Shown piece by piece: positions 10,400-18,920 of a stretch of 44,956 nucleotides of DNA (positions are counted from its first letter, which is position 1; each line of letters opens with the position of its first letter). Source of the DNA: Bacteroidaceae bacterium (GTDB lineage Bacteria; Bacteroidota; Bacteroidia; Bacteroidales; Bacteroidaceae); the NCBI GenBank assembly GCA_017453465.1, contig JAFTEV010000078.1, positions 1 to 44,956 of the forward strand, read 5' to 3'. The notes below the pieces were generated by a model. That model was not told where the DNA came from. It saw only the letters and a list, made by a program, of their open reading frames with translations, and searched no databases. The position numbers and the translations under genes are program-made.

Positions 10400-10472
10400 A
10401 GTCTGAGGGGGGGAGTCATCGAGGTGGATGACAGTAAAAAATGAAATGAGTTACAACGATAATCGAAGGGGA

Positions 10473-12080
10473 TTACTTGCCATAGACCAGCTTCGACATC
10501 TTTTCGGCGGCTCGCTGGCCGGCTATATCTTTATCCTGCGGGTGGATGTCATTCCATTCGCCTGTGTCGGCAAGGGGTGCAAGGGCAGCACGAGTGAGAC
10601 GCTGGGTGGCCAGCAGCTGTTGGTCGCGGGTGATGGCCCAGCCTTTTTCGAGCGGCGGATTGTGACCTTTCTGGAAGCTGGCCAGTTCCATGACGACCAC
10701 AGGGAACTCCGTGTGCCACTGGCTACGCCAGTCCTCGACCATGCGGACAAGGTAGTCGGCGTAGTCGGGCTGGCCCGCGTTGCTCTCGCCCTGGTACCAC
10801 AGCATTCCCGTGATGGGGAGGTCCTGGAACGGGGCAATCATGGCGTTGTAGAGACCCGTGGGGCAATCGACGAAATAAGTGGAGCCTGGCTTCTGGCGCA
10901 TGGAACTGCCCTGAGCCATTTGCCACTGCTGGGTGATGGGGAAGATGTGGTCGCCCACCTCCAGCTGATAGAGCTTGCCACGGGTGAAGTTGGCCCGCCC
11001 GCTCTGCGACATGAGGTGCACCATGATTTCGTTTTCGCCCTGACGGAGCACTCCCTGGGGCACGGTGTAGATGCGAGGGGGATATTCGTAGGTGGTGTTG
11101 CCTACAAACTGGCCGTTGACAAACACTGAGTCGGCATCCTTCATGGCTCCAAGGCGCAGGGTGGCTCCCTTGCCAGCGCAGTCGGCGGGCACAGTCAGCG
11201 TGTGGCGAAACCAGTAGGAGCCGTGTCCGGCCTTGCCCCAGTCGGAGAAGATGTCGGCCACGGGCCAGCGGGAAAAGTCGTAGCCTGCCGTGCGCCACCG
11301 GTTCACCACCGTGTCGGCGGCTATCATCTGGCGTTCCCATTCGTTGCCAGCGCGGCTTTCTTCGCGTCGGATGGAGTCGGGCCAGTTCTCCTGGTGATAT
11401 TTCAGCTTGTCAAACTCGGTGGCGTAAGCCTTGAACTCACGCAGACTCTGTTGCGGCATCCAGGCATCGACCTTTGTGCCGCCCACGGCAGAGTTGACAA
11501 TGCCGATGGGCACACCAGTCTGCTCTTGCAGCTGACGAGCCATGAAGTAGCAGATGGCACTCACCTCGCCGCAGTTCTCTGGAGTGATGTCCTGCCAGGG
11601 ACGAATCTGCATATCGGTGTTGGGCCTTACGTAGTTGAACTGCTGTGGAATCTTCAGGTAGCGGATGTTGGGGTTGCTGTAGCTGCGCACCTTGTCGGCC
11701 ACCTTGTCCATGCAGCGGCGTATGGGCAGCTCCATGTTGCTCTGCCCGGAGCAGAGGAACACGTCGCCAATGAGTACATTCTGCACCAGCACCGTGGCTG
11801 AACCCGAAACCACACGCAGCTGCTGTGGCTGGGCCGTGGCACTCAGCTTGGGCAGATAGACTTTCCATGTGCCGTCGGCCTGCACCTTGGTCTTGGCAGA
11901 CTTGCCGCACAGTGTCACCTGGACGGCAGTGCCTGGTTCGCCCCACCCCCACACAGGGAGTTTCTGGCTGCGCTGAAGTACCATGCCGTCGGCAAAGAAG
12001 CGGGGCAGGCGCAAGGGTTCGGCACTGAGGATACAGGGAAGGCAGAGGGCACAGAGAAAAATGAATCGTTTAAGCATCAT
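10473..12080 (-). CDS. Secreted SGNH/SASA-family acetyl esterase (sialate O-acetylesterase-like, probable acetylxylan esterase)
   Basis: A 535-residue protein with a signal peptide (cleavage LSA-EP, about residue 20). The split SGNH domain shows nucleophile Ser114 in LCSGQSNME, the WYQGESNA block, and Asp511/His513 in NDIHPQDKD. Between the first blocks and the WYQGESNA block lies an inserted jelly-roll like the GH2 sugar-binding fold (YWFRHTLTVPADCAGKG, ADSVFVNGQFVGN), as is common in this family. The family removes acetyl groups from sialic acid or xylan; the xylan context favours acetylxylan (CE6-like) deacetylation. Its ATG overlaps the SusD stop (ATGA at 12077-12080), so the two are translationally coupled. 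It is the last gene before the terminator at 10.38 kb. Confidence 0.85.
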   Translation of the reverse strand: MMLKRFIFLCALCLPCILSAEPLRLPRFFADGMVLQRSQKLPVWGWGEPGTAVQVTLCGKSAKTKVQADGTWKVYLPKLSATAQPQQLRVVSGSATVLVQNVLIGDVFLCSGQSNMELPIRRCMDKVADKVRSYSNPNIRYLKIPQQFNYVRPNTDMQIRPWQDITPENCGEVSAICYFMARQLQEQTGVPIGIVNSAVGGTKVDAWMPQQSLREFKAYATEFDKLKYHQENWPDSIRREESRAGNEWERQMIAADTVVNRWRTAGYDFSRWPVADIFSDWGKAGHGSYWFRHTLTVPADCAGKGATLRLGAMKDADSVFVNGQFVGNTTYEYPPRIYTVPQGVLRQGENEIMVHLMSQSGRANFTRGKLYQLEVGDHIFPITQQWQMAQGSSMRQKPGSTYFVDCPTGLYNAMIAPFQDLPITGMLWYQGESNAGQPDYADYLVRMVEDWRSQWHTEFPVVVMELASFQKGHNPPLEKGWAITRDQQLLATQRLTRAALAPLADTGEWNDIHPQDKDIAGQRAAEKMSKLVYGK

Positions 12081-13807
12081 TTCAAGGGTAAATACCAGTT
12101 AGACTTTTCTGTCAGCAGATTGTAAAGGCTGTTGTCGAAATTGGCTGAACCATTGCGGCCTGCCACCTTCTGGGCAAGGAACGTCGGGTCGTTTCGGCGC
12201 AGAGCTATTCGCATCAAATCGTAGAAGCGGAGACCTTCGCCTGCTGTTTCGAGTGCCATTTCGTCGCAAATCTTCTCCTCCACAAAGAGGATGGAGTCGG
12301 ACTTCGATGCCAGGGCAGGAATGATGTAGGTCTTGTCGGCATTGGCTTCACCCGAACCGCGAGCGTGAATGCCTTGGGTATTGTCGGTAGTGAAGGTGTA
12401 ACTGCTGAACGTAATGAGGTCGCCGGCTGCGGCACGCTCTTCAGCACTCATGTACTTGTCCATGTGGTCGTTGCAAAGCCCGTACTTCAAGACGAAGAAT
12501 GCTGCTTCGGGGAATCCGGCACGGTTCAGTGCCTCGGCATAACGCAGGTAAACGTGCTGCCGGCGATAGATGGTAACATAGTTTTCATGGCACTTTTCAA
12601 ACAGCTGATAGACTGAAGAGTAGTTGGTAGAACCGCTCGCCAAGGAATGTATCGTGTAGCTAAAGTAGAGGCGTAAGTCTCCACGCATATTCTCATCGGT
12701 ATATACTTTGTCGGCTGGAGGCTCGATGGTGTCGCGCAGCAGGGTGACGGGGTCGCTATAAACGAGGGTGTAACGCTGGCTGCGCGAGAGTTCCTTGTAG
12801 GCGGGACTGGCCTCTGCCTGATAGTAGTAGTTGTTATCCTCTGTGGATTCAAATACGTCGTCGAGGTAGGAAACTGTGCCGTCAAACTCTTCCTCCTCCA
12901 TTGGAATGATGGTTATGTTCTCATCGGTCGATGAATACATGCCACCATAGACCATAAAAGTTTCAAAAGTATAGTCCAACCACCCCTGGCTGTTGATGCC
13001 TGTGGGGTGAATGCTGCCTTGCTTCGTGAGGTAGTCGTGATAATAGCGTGCCGCCTCGGTATAACGTCCAGCCCAAAGGCAAAGGTCGCCCAGCAGCACA
13101 CGCACAGGGATGTAGAATGTGCGAGAGGGGAATGATGCCATCGCGCCATAGTCGGGGTATTCCGTATCGACGTAAGGCGCAAGGTCGCTGATGAAGTAAT
13201 CAGCCATCTGCTGAATGTCGTACTTCGGGAAGAGTTCGGGGTCAGCATCTTTCTCTGTGAGGAGCGGCTCGGTGTAGAAGGGCACACTGCCGTAATTGAG
13301 AGCCAACTGCATGTAAGTCCAGGCACGGTAGGCCTTGATGACGGCGTACTCCTTTTCGAACACCTTCACACCGCGCTTCATCAGATTCATGTCTGCCGTA
13401 GCCAGAAAGTAGTTGCAATTCTGGATGATGGCATAGTAGTCGCTCGGCTTGTTGTAAGGGTTTGCCGCATCAGCGGTGAAGTTTGCCAACGCCTGCAGAT
13501 TGAGGTTGGCATGGCCGGTCAGGCTTGTCAGGTCGCCACGCACCTCACCCAGCAGCACCGTGCGGTCGGCTATCACCTGCATCTTGCTGATGATGCCGAG
13601 CAGGGAGTAAACCGTGTCGTTGGGCGTATCGAGGTTGTTGTCCTCCACAAATTCCACCAAACTGCTTTCGGGTTCAGTGCAGGAGGATATGAAAAGTGAA
13701 AAGTGGAAAGTAACAATGCCCAGCAACAGCGTGGAGGCGTATTTCACTTGTTTTCTTATCGAATGATATTGCATCTTCATAATAATAGTAAAAATTGACT
13801 TTGTCAA
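12077..13807 (-). CDS. SusD-like outer-membrane glycan-binding lipoprotein (second pair)
   Basis: A 576-residue RagB/SusD-type protein. The N-terminus has a lipoprotein signal ending LFISSC, so it is anchored by Cys43 in the outer membrane. The SusD-typical helical core is recognisable in KAYRAWTYMQLALNYGSVPF and in the C-terminal ETAGEGLRFYDLMRI block. It would cap the SusC barrel encoded 12 bp upstream and capture xylan oligomers. The signal peptide residues TFHFSLF are coded by a degenerate copy of the AGTGAAA repeat (about 13691-13709). The start at 13807 is weakly supported; internal Met10 or Met12 gives a more ordinary signal length. Its stop overlaps the esterase start. Confidence 0.92.
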   Translation of the reverse strand: MTKSIFTIIMKMQYHSIRKQVKYASTLLLGIVTFHFSLFISSCTEPESSLVEFVEDNNLDTPNDTVYSLLGIISKMQVIADRTVLLGEVRGDLTSLTGHANLNLQALANFTADAANPYNKPSDYYAIIQNCNYFLATADMNLMKRGVKVFEKEYAVIKAYRAWTYMQLALNYGSVPFYTEPLLTEKDADPELFPKYDIQQMADYFISDLAPYVDTEYPDYGAMASFPSRTFYIPVRVLLGDLCLWAGRYTEAARYYHDYLTKQGSIHPTGINSQGWLDYTFETFMVYGGMYSSTDENITIIPMEEEEFDGTVSYLDDVFESTEDNNYYYQAEASPAYKELSRSQRYTLVYSDPVTLLRDTIEPPADKVYTDENMRGDLRLYFSYTIHSLASGSTNYSSVYQLFEKCHENYVTIYRRQHVYLRYAEALNRAGFPEAAFFVLKYGLCNDHMDKYMSAEERAAAGDLITFSSYTFTTDNTQGIHARGSGEANADKTYIIPALASKSDSILFVEEKICDEMALETAGEGLRFYDLMRIALRRNDPTFLAQKVAGRNGSANFDNSLYNLLTEKSNWYLPLK

Positions 13808-13819
13808 GCTAAAGGTTCA

Positions 13820-16800
13820 TTACAAGTTAATCTTTGCACCAATTGAGAAACTACGCCCCGAACCGAGCAGACCACGGTCGATGCCCATGCCCAGCACTGA
13901 ATTGGAATGTGAGAACTCAGGGTCGCTGCCCAGATAGCGGGTCAGGGTGAAGACATTGTTGGCTGCTGCCCAGACGGTAATGCCTTGCAGATAAGTGCTG
14001 CGAATAGGCAGGGTGTAGCTCAGTGTCACTGTCTTCAGTTTCAGGTAAGAGCCATCTTCAATCCAGCGGTCGCTGAAACGGCTGTTGCCCATGGGGTCGA
14101 GGAAACTGGCACGCGGAATGTCGGTCTGTTGTCCTTCGTGTGTCCAGCGATTCTTCATCGCTGTGGTCTGGTTGTAGAAGTACGAACCCGACTCCAGGAT
14201 AGAACGCTGGTAGTTATAGACATCGCCACCCAGCGAGTAGGTGAAGTTGGCACTGAGGGTGAAACGCTTCCAAGAAAGCTGTGTGTGCAGTGTGCCATAG
14301 ACATCGGGGTTGGGGTCGCCAATCACCTGCCTGTCCTGCTGGTCAATGCAGTGGTCACCGTTGACATCCACGAAACGCATATCACCCGCAGCGAAATACT
14401 GCTTGGCACCCGTCTCGGTGAGCTGGTAGAGCGATGCAGCGTCAGCCTCGCCTTGTGAGGCAAACACACCGTCCGTCTTGTAGCCATAGAAGAGTCCGGT
14501 AGCCATGCCTTCCTGGTTGCGGATGGTGGCTCCATAGAGGGTCTGGTCCACATAGCCATCCGTACCAGGCAACGACTGGATGCTGTTCTTGTAGTGTCCC
14601 ATCGATGCGCCCAGCGACCACTTCCAGTCCTTCAGATTAAGCACCTTCACGTCGAAGCCCACATCGAAGCCCTGATTGCGCACCCGTCCGCCATTCGTCC
14701 AGTTGGTCTGCAAACCCGTCAAGTAGCTCAAGCTGGAAAGTGAAAGCAGGTTGTAGGTATTGGCGAAGAAATAGTTGAACTGGAAGTTCAGCCGATTGCT
14801 GAAAGCCGACAACTGCAAACCAGCCGTCAAGCGAGCTGTGGTTTCCCACTGCAAGCGGGTGTTGCCGATGTTGGCAATGGCCAGACCTGTAGTACTGTCG
14901 AAGATGCGCCTGGCGGCAAAGTAAGTGCGGCTGGCCTGACTGTTCACACCGTCGTTGCCCAACAGGTCGAAGCCCACATTCAGCTTGAGGTAGTTCAGCC
15001 CCTTGCTCTTTGGCATCCAGCTTTCATTGGTCATAACCCATGCAGCCTCCACACTGGGGAAGAAGCCAAAAGCATAGTTGCCAATCTTCACGCCGTCGGC
15101 TGCATCCACACCAAACTTACTGCTGCCGTCCATGCTCAGTGCAGCCGTGAGATAGTAGCGTTCCAGATAATTATAATCCGCAGTGAGATAGTAAGTCAGG
15201 TTGACATTCCTGTTGTCCAAACCATCCGTCTGCTTGTAGGACAGCGAAGACGACATATTCGGTGTCTTGTCGTTGCCTGTGTCGTAGCCCACCTGTGTGT
15301 TCAGCCGGTAGGTGTCGCGCAGGTAACGCCAACCACCCCTCACACCAAGCAGATGAGCATTCCAGCGATGGTTGAAGCGGAAGTAGAGGTCGTTCATCAC
15401 CGTAATCTGACGGGCAGCCAGCGCGCTGGCCGTATTCTCCACCGAACCAATGCCCTTCACCTCATAAGTAGGCACACCGTTGGTGGGCAGATAATAATTC
15501 TCGTCGGTATTGACCAGCTGGAAAGCAAAGTGGTCTGCTACCGTCCAGTCCTTGCTGATTTTCCACTGCGGCGTAACAGCCAGCGAAATCATGCGGTTCG
15601 AGAAATAATTTTTGTTCTTGCCCTCGCCGTTCTCCAGAATGGCAGTCGGATTAGGCAGCGACTTCGTGTATTTCGCCGTTGTCACCACGTCGCCCAGGTA
15701 GTCGTCCGCCTCGGCCAGATAGCTGGAAATGTTGCCGCTGGTGTCGAAGGCGTAAGGCGAAAGGAACGGAGCCTTGATGAGCGAGAGGAAGCCAGGGCTG
15801 CTGTTGATGCCGTCGGTCACATTATCCTTCACTCCATCGTCGCGCATGTTGCGGTTTACATCGCTATAGGCAGCGTCAAACCTGATGTTCACGTTCTTTG
15901 CCAAAACGATGTCGGTGTTCAGTCGCAGGTTGAAGCGTGAAAAGCTGTTGTCCTTCAGTGTCGCCCTTGCACCCGCATAGCCTACCGAGAGGTTATAGTT
16001 GGCCACATCGTCACCACCCTGCACGTTGATGCTGTAGTTCTGCACAAAACTCTCCTTGCGCACCTGCTTCGACCAGTCGGTGTCGTTGTGATACATATTG
16101 TAGTAATAATACTTCGGGTCGGTTTGCAGGAACTTGAAGCTGTTGCTCTTCGTACCCGTTGTGCCAATCAGTTCCGAAGCAAAGACGCGATATTGCCGGG
16201 CATCCATCATTTCAACCCGGCGCGGCAAGAGCTGGAAACTACCGCCCACGCTTACGTCGATGCGTGTAGCCATCGACTTATTGCGCTTGGTCTCGATGAC
16301 CACCACGCCGTTGGCACCCTTTGCGCCATAGATGGCTGCACCGTTCTTCAGCACAGAAATCCGCTCGATGTCCTCCACCATGATGTTCGCCAGGACGTTG
16401 TTGTAGAAACCGTCGTGCTGCGTCGTGCCGTCGTACTGCATGTTTTGGATAACACCATCGATGACAACCAGTGGCAGTGCATTGCTGTTCAGCGAATTCA
16501 CACCATTCATCAGCATCTTCAGCCCCACGCCAGGCATTCCGCTCCGCACAGCAGTCAGCATATCGCCACCAAACTGTGTCTGCAACTGCGGGTCAATGCT
16601 GAGGTCGTTGTTATTGTAACCTACCTGCGCCGTCTTTAGGCTCTGTGCAGTAGTCTGCTCCCGGTAAGTCTCGAAGAACTGCGATGAGTACATCTTGACA
16701 GGAACCACACTGCCACCCACGGCAGAAACGGCCTGCTGCACAAGGTTGTATCCCTCTGCCTCAAAGCTGAGTGAAGTGACATACTTGGGCACCTTGATGG

Positions 16801-17047
16801 TGTAATCGCCCTGTTCGTCAGTCATGGCAGAATACAGCCCATTGTTGTATGCCTGCACACGCACACCCGCAGCAGGTTCGCCTGTGGCAGCGTCGAGCAC
16901 ACGACCCTTCAGTTCGACCAAGTCTTGCGGTTTCGCGGTTTTGCGGTTTTGCGGTTTTACGATTGTTGAGTCTTGTGGCTGTGCCGCCAGTGTGCCACTG
17001 GCCATGAGGCACGCAGCCTCTATCAATATCAATGCAATGTGTTTCAT
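13820..17047 (-). CDS. SusC-like TonB-dependent outer-membrane transporter (second pair)
   Basis: A 1075-residue protein: signal peptide (cleavage about LAA-QP, residue 22), carboxypeptidase-D regulatory-like domain about 45-115 (LKGRVLDAATGEPAAGVRV), plug domain about 145-260 (VLKNGAAIYGAKGANGVVV), then a 22-stranded-type beta-barrel ending in GRSFSIGAKINL. It imports glycan fragments using TonB energy with the SusD encoded next. The start overlaps the preceding FAS1 gene stop by 4 bp (ATGA at 17044-17047). Residues 30-41 (VKPQNRKTAKPQ) are encoded by an octamer array AAAACCGC (16927-16958), a low-complexity insert between signal and first domain. A change of one octamer there would shift the frame. 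Confidence 0.94.
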   Translation of the reverse strand: MKHIALILIEAACLMASGTLAAQPQDSTIVKPQNRKTAKPQDLVELKGRVLDAATGEPAAGVRVQAYNNGLYSAMTDEQGDYTIKVPKYVTSLSFEAEGYNLVQQAVSAVGGSVVPVKMYSSQFFETYREQTTAQSLKTAQVGYNNNDLSIDPQLQTQFGGDMLTAVRSGMPGVGLKMLMNGVNSLNSNALPLVVIDGVIQNMQYDGTTQHDGFYNNVLANIMVEDIERISVLKNGAAIYGAKGANGVVVIETKRNKSMATRIDVSVGGSFQLLPRRVEMMDARQYRVFASELIGTTGTKSNSFKFLQTDPKYYYYNMYHNDTDWSKQVRKESFVQNYSINVQGGDDVANYNLSVGYAGARATLKDNSFSRFNLRLNTDIVLAKNVNIRFDAAYSDVNRNMRDDGVKDNVTDGINSSPGFLSLIKAPFLSPYAFDTSGNISSYLAEADDYLGDVVTTAKYTKSLPNPTAILENGEGKNKNYFSNRMISLAVTPQWKISKDWTVADHFAFQLVNTDENYYLPTNGVPTYEVKGIGSVENTASALAARQITVMNDLYFRFNHRWNAHLLGVRGGWRYLRDTYRLNTQVGYDTGNDKTPNMSSSLSYKQTDGLDNRNVNLTYYLTADYNYLERYYLTAALSMDGSSKFGVDAADGVKIGNYAFGFFPSVEAAWVMTNESWMPKSKGLNYLKLNVGFDLLGNDGVNSQASRTYFAARRIFDSTTGLAIANIGNTRLQWETTARLTAGLQLSAFSNRLNFQFNYFFANTYNLLSLSSLSYLTGLQTNWTNGGRVRNQGFDVGFDVKVLNLKDWKWSLGASMGHYKNSIQSLPGTDGYVDQTLYGATIRNQEGMATGLFYGYKTDGVFASQGEADAASLYQLTETGAKQYFAAGDMRFVDVNGDHCIDQQDRQVIGDPNPDVYGTLHTQLSWKRFTLSANFTYSLGGDVYNYQRSILESGSYFYNQTTAMKNRWTHEGQQTDIPRASFLDPMGNSRFSDRWIEDGSYLKLKTVTLSYTLPIRSTYLQGITVWAAANNVFTLTRYLGSDPEFSHSNSVLGMGIDRGLLGSGRSFSIGAKINL
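16927..16958. repeat. Octamer array inside the susC-like gene 5' end
   Basis: Four tandem octamers, GCGGTTTC then GCGGTTTT three times on the plus strand. They lie in the coding sequence just after the signal peptide of the second SusC. The same octamer family forms seven copies upstream of the other susC-like gene (25953-26008). Confidence 0.8.
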
Positions 17048-18717
17048 TTGCTTGCCTCCTTCCTTGCTTTAGATTCCTCCGTTTCCTCGGATTCAATCAC
17101 TGGTTTCAGATAAATACAGTCCAGATACATTTCACGAGAGAACTGAGTCTGACGGTTCGTGATGCTGCACTGAATCTGCAATGTCACGCCCGCATCGGGC
17201 TGCCGATAGTTGCAGACGGGGAATGTGAACCGCCCTATCAGCAGTGTGTCAATCTGGGTACCGCTGCTCCTTATTTCCGTACCGTAGTCCACGGTCTTTT
17301 TGCTGCCATCGAGGTCGGTGTAGGTCAGCTGCGCCTTAAACTTGTTAGGCTTCGTGTCCTTGGAGTTTGCCTGATATACTGTCTTCGGCAATGTAACGAT
17401 GCAGATGTCGTAGGTGCCGCTCAGCGTATTCGCAACCTCGAAGGTAGCTGTCCAGTTGCTTGTGCTGGACTTCGGGACAATGTCGAGATAGCCGCCACCC
17501 GAAATTGCCGAATTGTTGGTTTCACGAATGTTGGTCGTGCAAAGTGTGTTATTGACCATGTTTGCTTCGCGCTCGCCCTCCGTCTTGATGGGGTGGAAAT
17601 AGAGCTGACGGGTGTCGAAGGGCCACTTTGCGATGTTATAGAACACACCATTCGAGCACTTCAGGCTGTCCTTCAGCTGTGCACGGTCGAAGAGGCTGTC
17701 GGCATCGTATGGCTTATAATAGACATGATAGGGCCAATCAAGGAATGAATAAGCAGCGGTAATCAGGGAGTCCTGCGGTGCTTTGTTCACAGCTTTGTTC
17801 TGATTGAAGATGAGGTCTTGCACGAGGCTGACTGTCTTCCAGTATTCACTGATGGAGTCTGCCTTCTCTATGTTGCCATAGTTGAACAGGCTGCTGGCCT
17901 CGGCATAGACCGTGTTCCACACATTGGCATCGGGCACCAGCATCATGAAAGCAGAGTCCTCACAGATGATGTTGCCAATGGCACGGAAGTAGTCGTTCTC
18001 TGTCACCATCACGGAGTCGGAATACACCTTGCGGCCATCCACCAGTCCCGACTGGATGCTTCGGTCCTCATCCAGTTCCTTCTTCTCCATGCGCTTCAGC
18101 AGCTGACCGATATGGGCATACTGGCCGAGACTGGTCAAGCCTTCATAGATATTGTAGGTGTAGGGTGCATCGTCGCTGATGACATGAAGCAGACCGTTGG
18201 TGGCAGGGATGTTGTAACTGCCCTCCACCACCCTGCTACTGTAGAGCTGGGTGGCAGTCAGGTCGAGAAATTTGTCGTTCAGCATCTTCACCGTCTCCGC
18301 CGTAGCAGCGTTCATGTTATAGAGACTGCGCGAGATGTGGTTTGCCATAAAGTGGGTAGCCACGGTGGAGTCTCCCTGTGCTGTTCCACAAAGACTGAGC
18401 AGGGAGTCCACATTGAACGTGCCGTTCACCGGTGCCCACACTGTCAGCGACTGGTCGGCATCCAGCAACTCCGCGTATGTGACGGGTGTGGCATGCATAT
18501 TATTATAAAGATGTGTAGCCCTGGCAACTTTCAAGAAGTCGCTGAGCTGAGGGTTCTTCTCGATGCATCGAAGCAACGACTCACTGCCTGCCGCCTGATC
18601 GCTGGAGTCGTAATGGTCGTTCCAGCTGTCCGAGCAAGCTGTAAGCAGTCCTGCCGTCACCATGCCTGCCAGCGGAATGGCCCATGTAAATAATGCGTTC
18701 TTTATATACCGTTTCAT
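17044..18717 (-). CDS. FAS1 (fasciclin)-domain lipoprotein, cassette B
   Basis: A 557-residue lipoprotein with lipobox LLTAC (Cys28). Residues about 47-185 form a FAS1 domain: SLTVWAPVNGTFN is the H1-like block and NIPATNGLLHVIS the NG-x-x-H block. A second, degenerate FAS1 module follows (about 190-385; SAFMMLVPDANVW, KCSNGVFYNIAKW). Residues about 400-545 look like a beta-sandwich (NTLSGTYDICIVTLP), perhaps glycan-binding. FAS1 domains are adhesion folds. Genes of this type next to SusCD in Bacteroidota probably encode accessory surface glycan-binding proteins taking the SusE/F place; that is inference. The gene overlaps the following susC-like gene by 4 bp and is separated from the upstream FAS1 gene by 203 bp without a visible promoter. 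Confidence 0.85.
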   Translation of the reverse strand: MKRYIKNALFTWAIPLAGMVTAGLLTACSDSWNDHYDSSDQAAGSESLLRCIEKNPQLSDFLKVARATHLYNNMHATPVTYAELLDADQSLTVWAPVNGTFNVDSLLSLCGTAQGDSTVATHFMANHISRSLYNMNAATAETVKMLNDKFLDLTATQLYSSRVVEGSYNIPATNGLLHVISDDAPYTYNIYEGLTSLGQYAHIGQLLKRMEKKELDEDRSIQSGLVDGRKVYSDSVMVTENDYFRAIGNIICEDSAFMMLVPDANVWNTVYAEASSLFNYGNIEKADSISEYWKTVSLVQDLIFNQNKAVNKAPQDSLITAAYSFLDWPYHVYYKPYDADSLFDRAQLKDSLKCSNGVFYNIAKWPFDTRQLYFHPIKTEGEREANMVNNTLCTTNIRETNNSAISGGGYLDIVPKSSTSNWTATFEVANTLSGTYDICIVTLPKTVYQANSKDTKPNKFKAQLTYTDLDGSKKTVDYGTEIRSSGTQIDTLLIGRFTFPVCNYRQPDAGVTLQIQCSITNRQTQFSREMYLDCIYLKPVIESEETEESKARKEASK

Positions 18718-18767
18718 AACTAATTTTACAATTGGACAATTTCTAATTTTACATTTTTTTTTGTAGA

Positions 18768-18868
18768 AGTTAAGGAGTTAAAGGAGTTAAGGAGTTAAGC
18801 CAATACAGAACGTCAGTAATGGCTTAACTTCTGTCCGAAGGACGAGCGAAGCGATAACTCCTTAACTA
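18768..18868. repeat. AGTTAAGG array with inverted repeat between the two FAS1 genes
   Basis: Four copies of AGTTAAGG-like units (18768-18800) run into GTTAAGCCA (18794-18802), which pairs with TGGCTTAAC at 18820-18828. A second inverted segment, ATAACTCCTTAAC (about 18854-18866), matches the array after a short GC-rich insert containing GTCCGAAGGAC. The 18718-18920 gap holds nothing else that I recognise. It may weaken transcription into cassette B or stabilise an mRNA end. Confidence 0.6.
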
Positions 18869-18920
18869 CCATTTTCAATTTTTAATCTTCAATCTTCAAC
18901 TAATTCCTAATTATGCATTA

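Noticed and set aside
10123-10431. Small ORFs with repeated ILKNQTMI-type peptides
   Set aside because: They are translations of the 130-bp palindromic repeat, read on both strands, and not genes.
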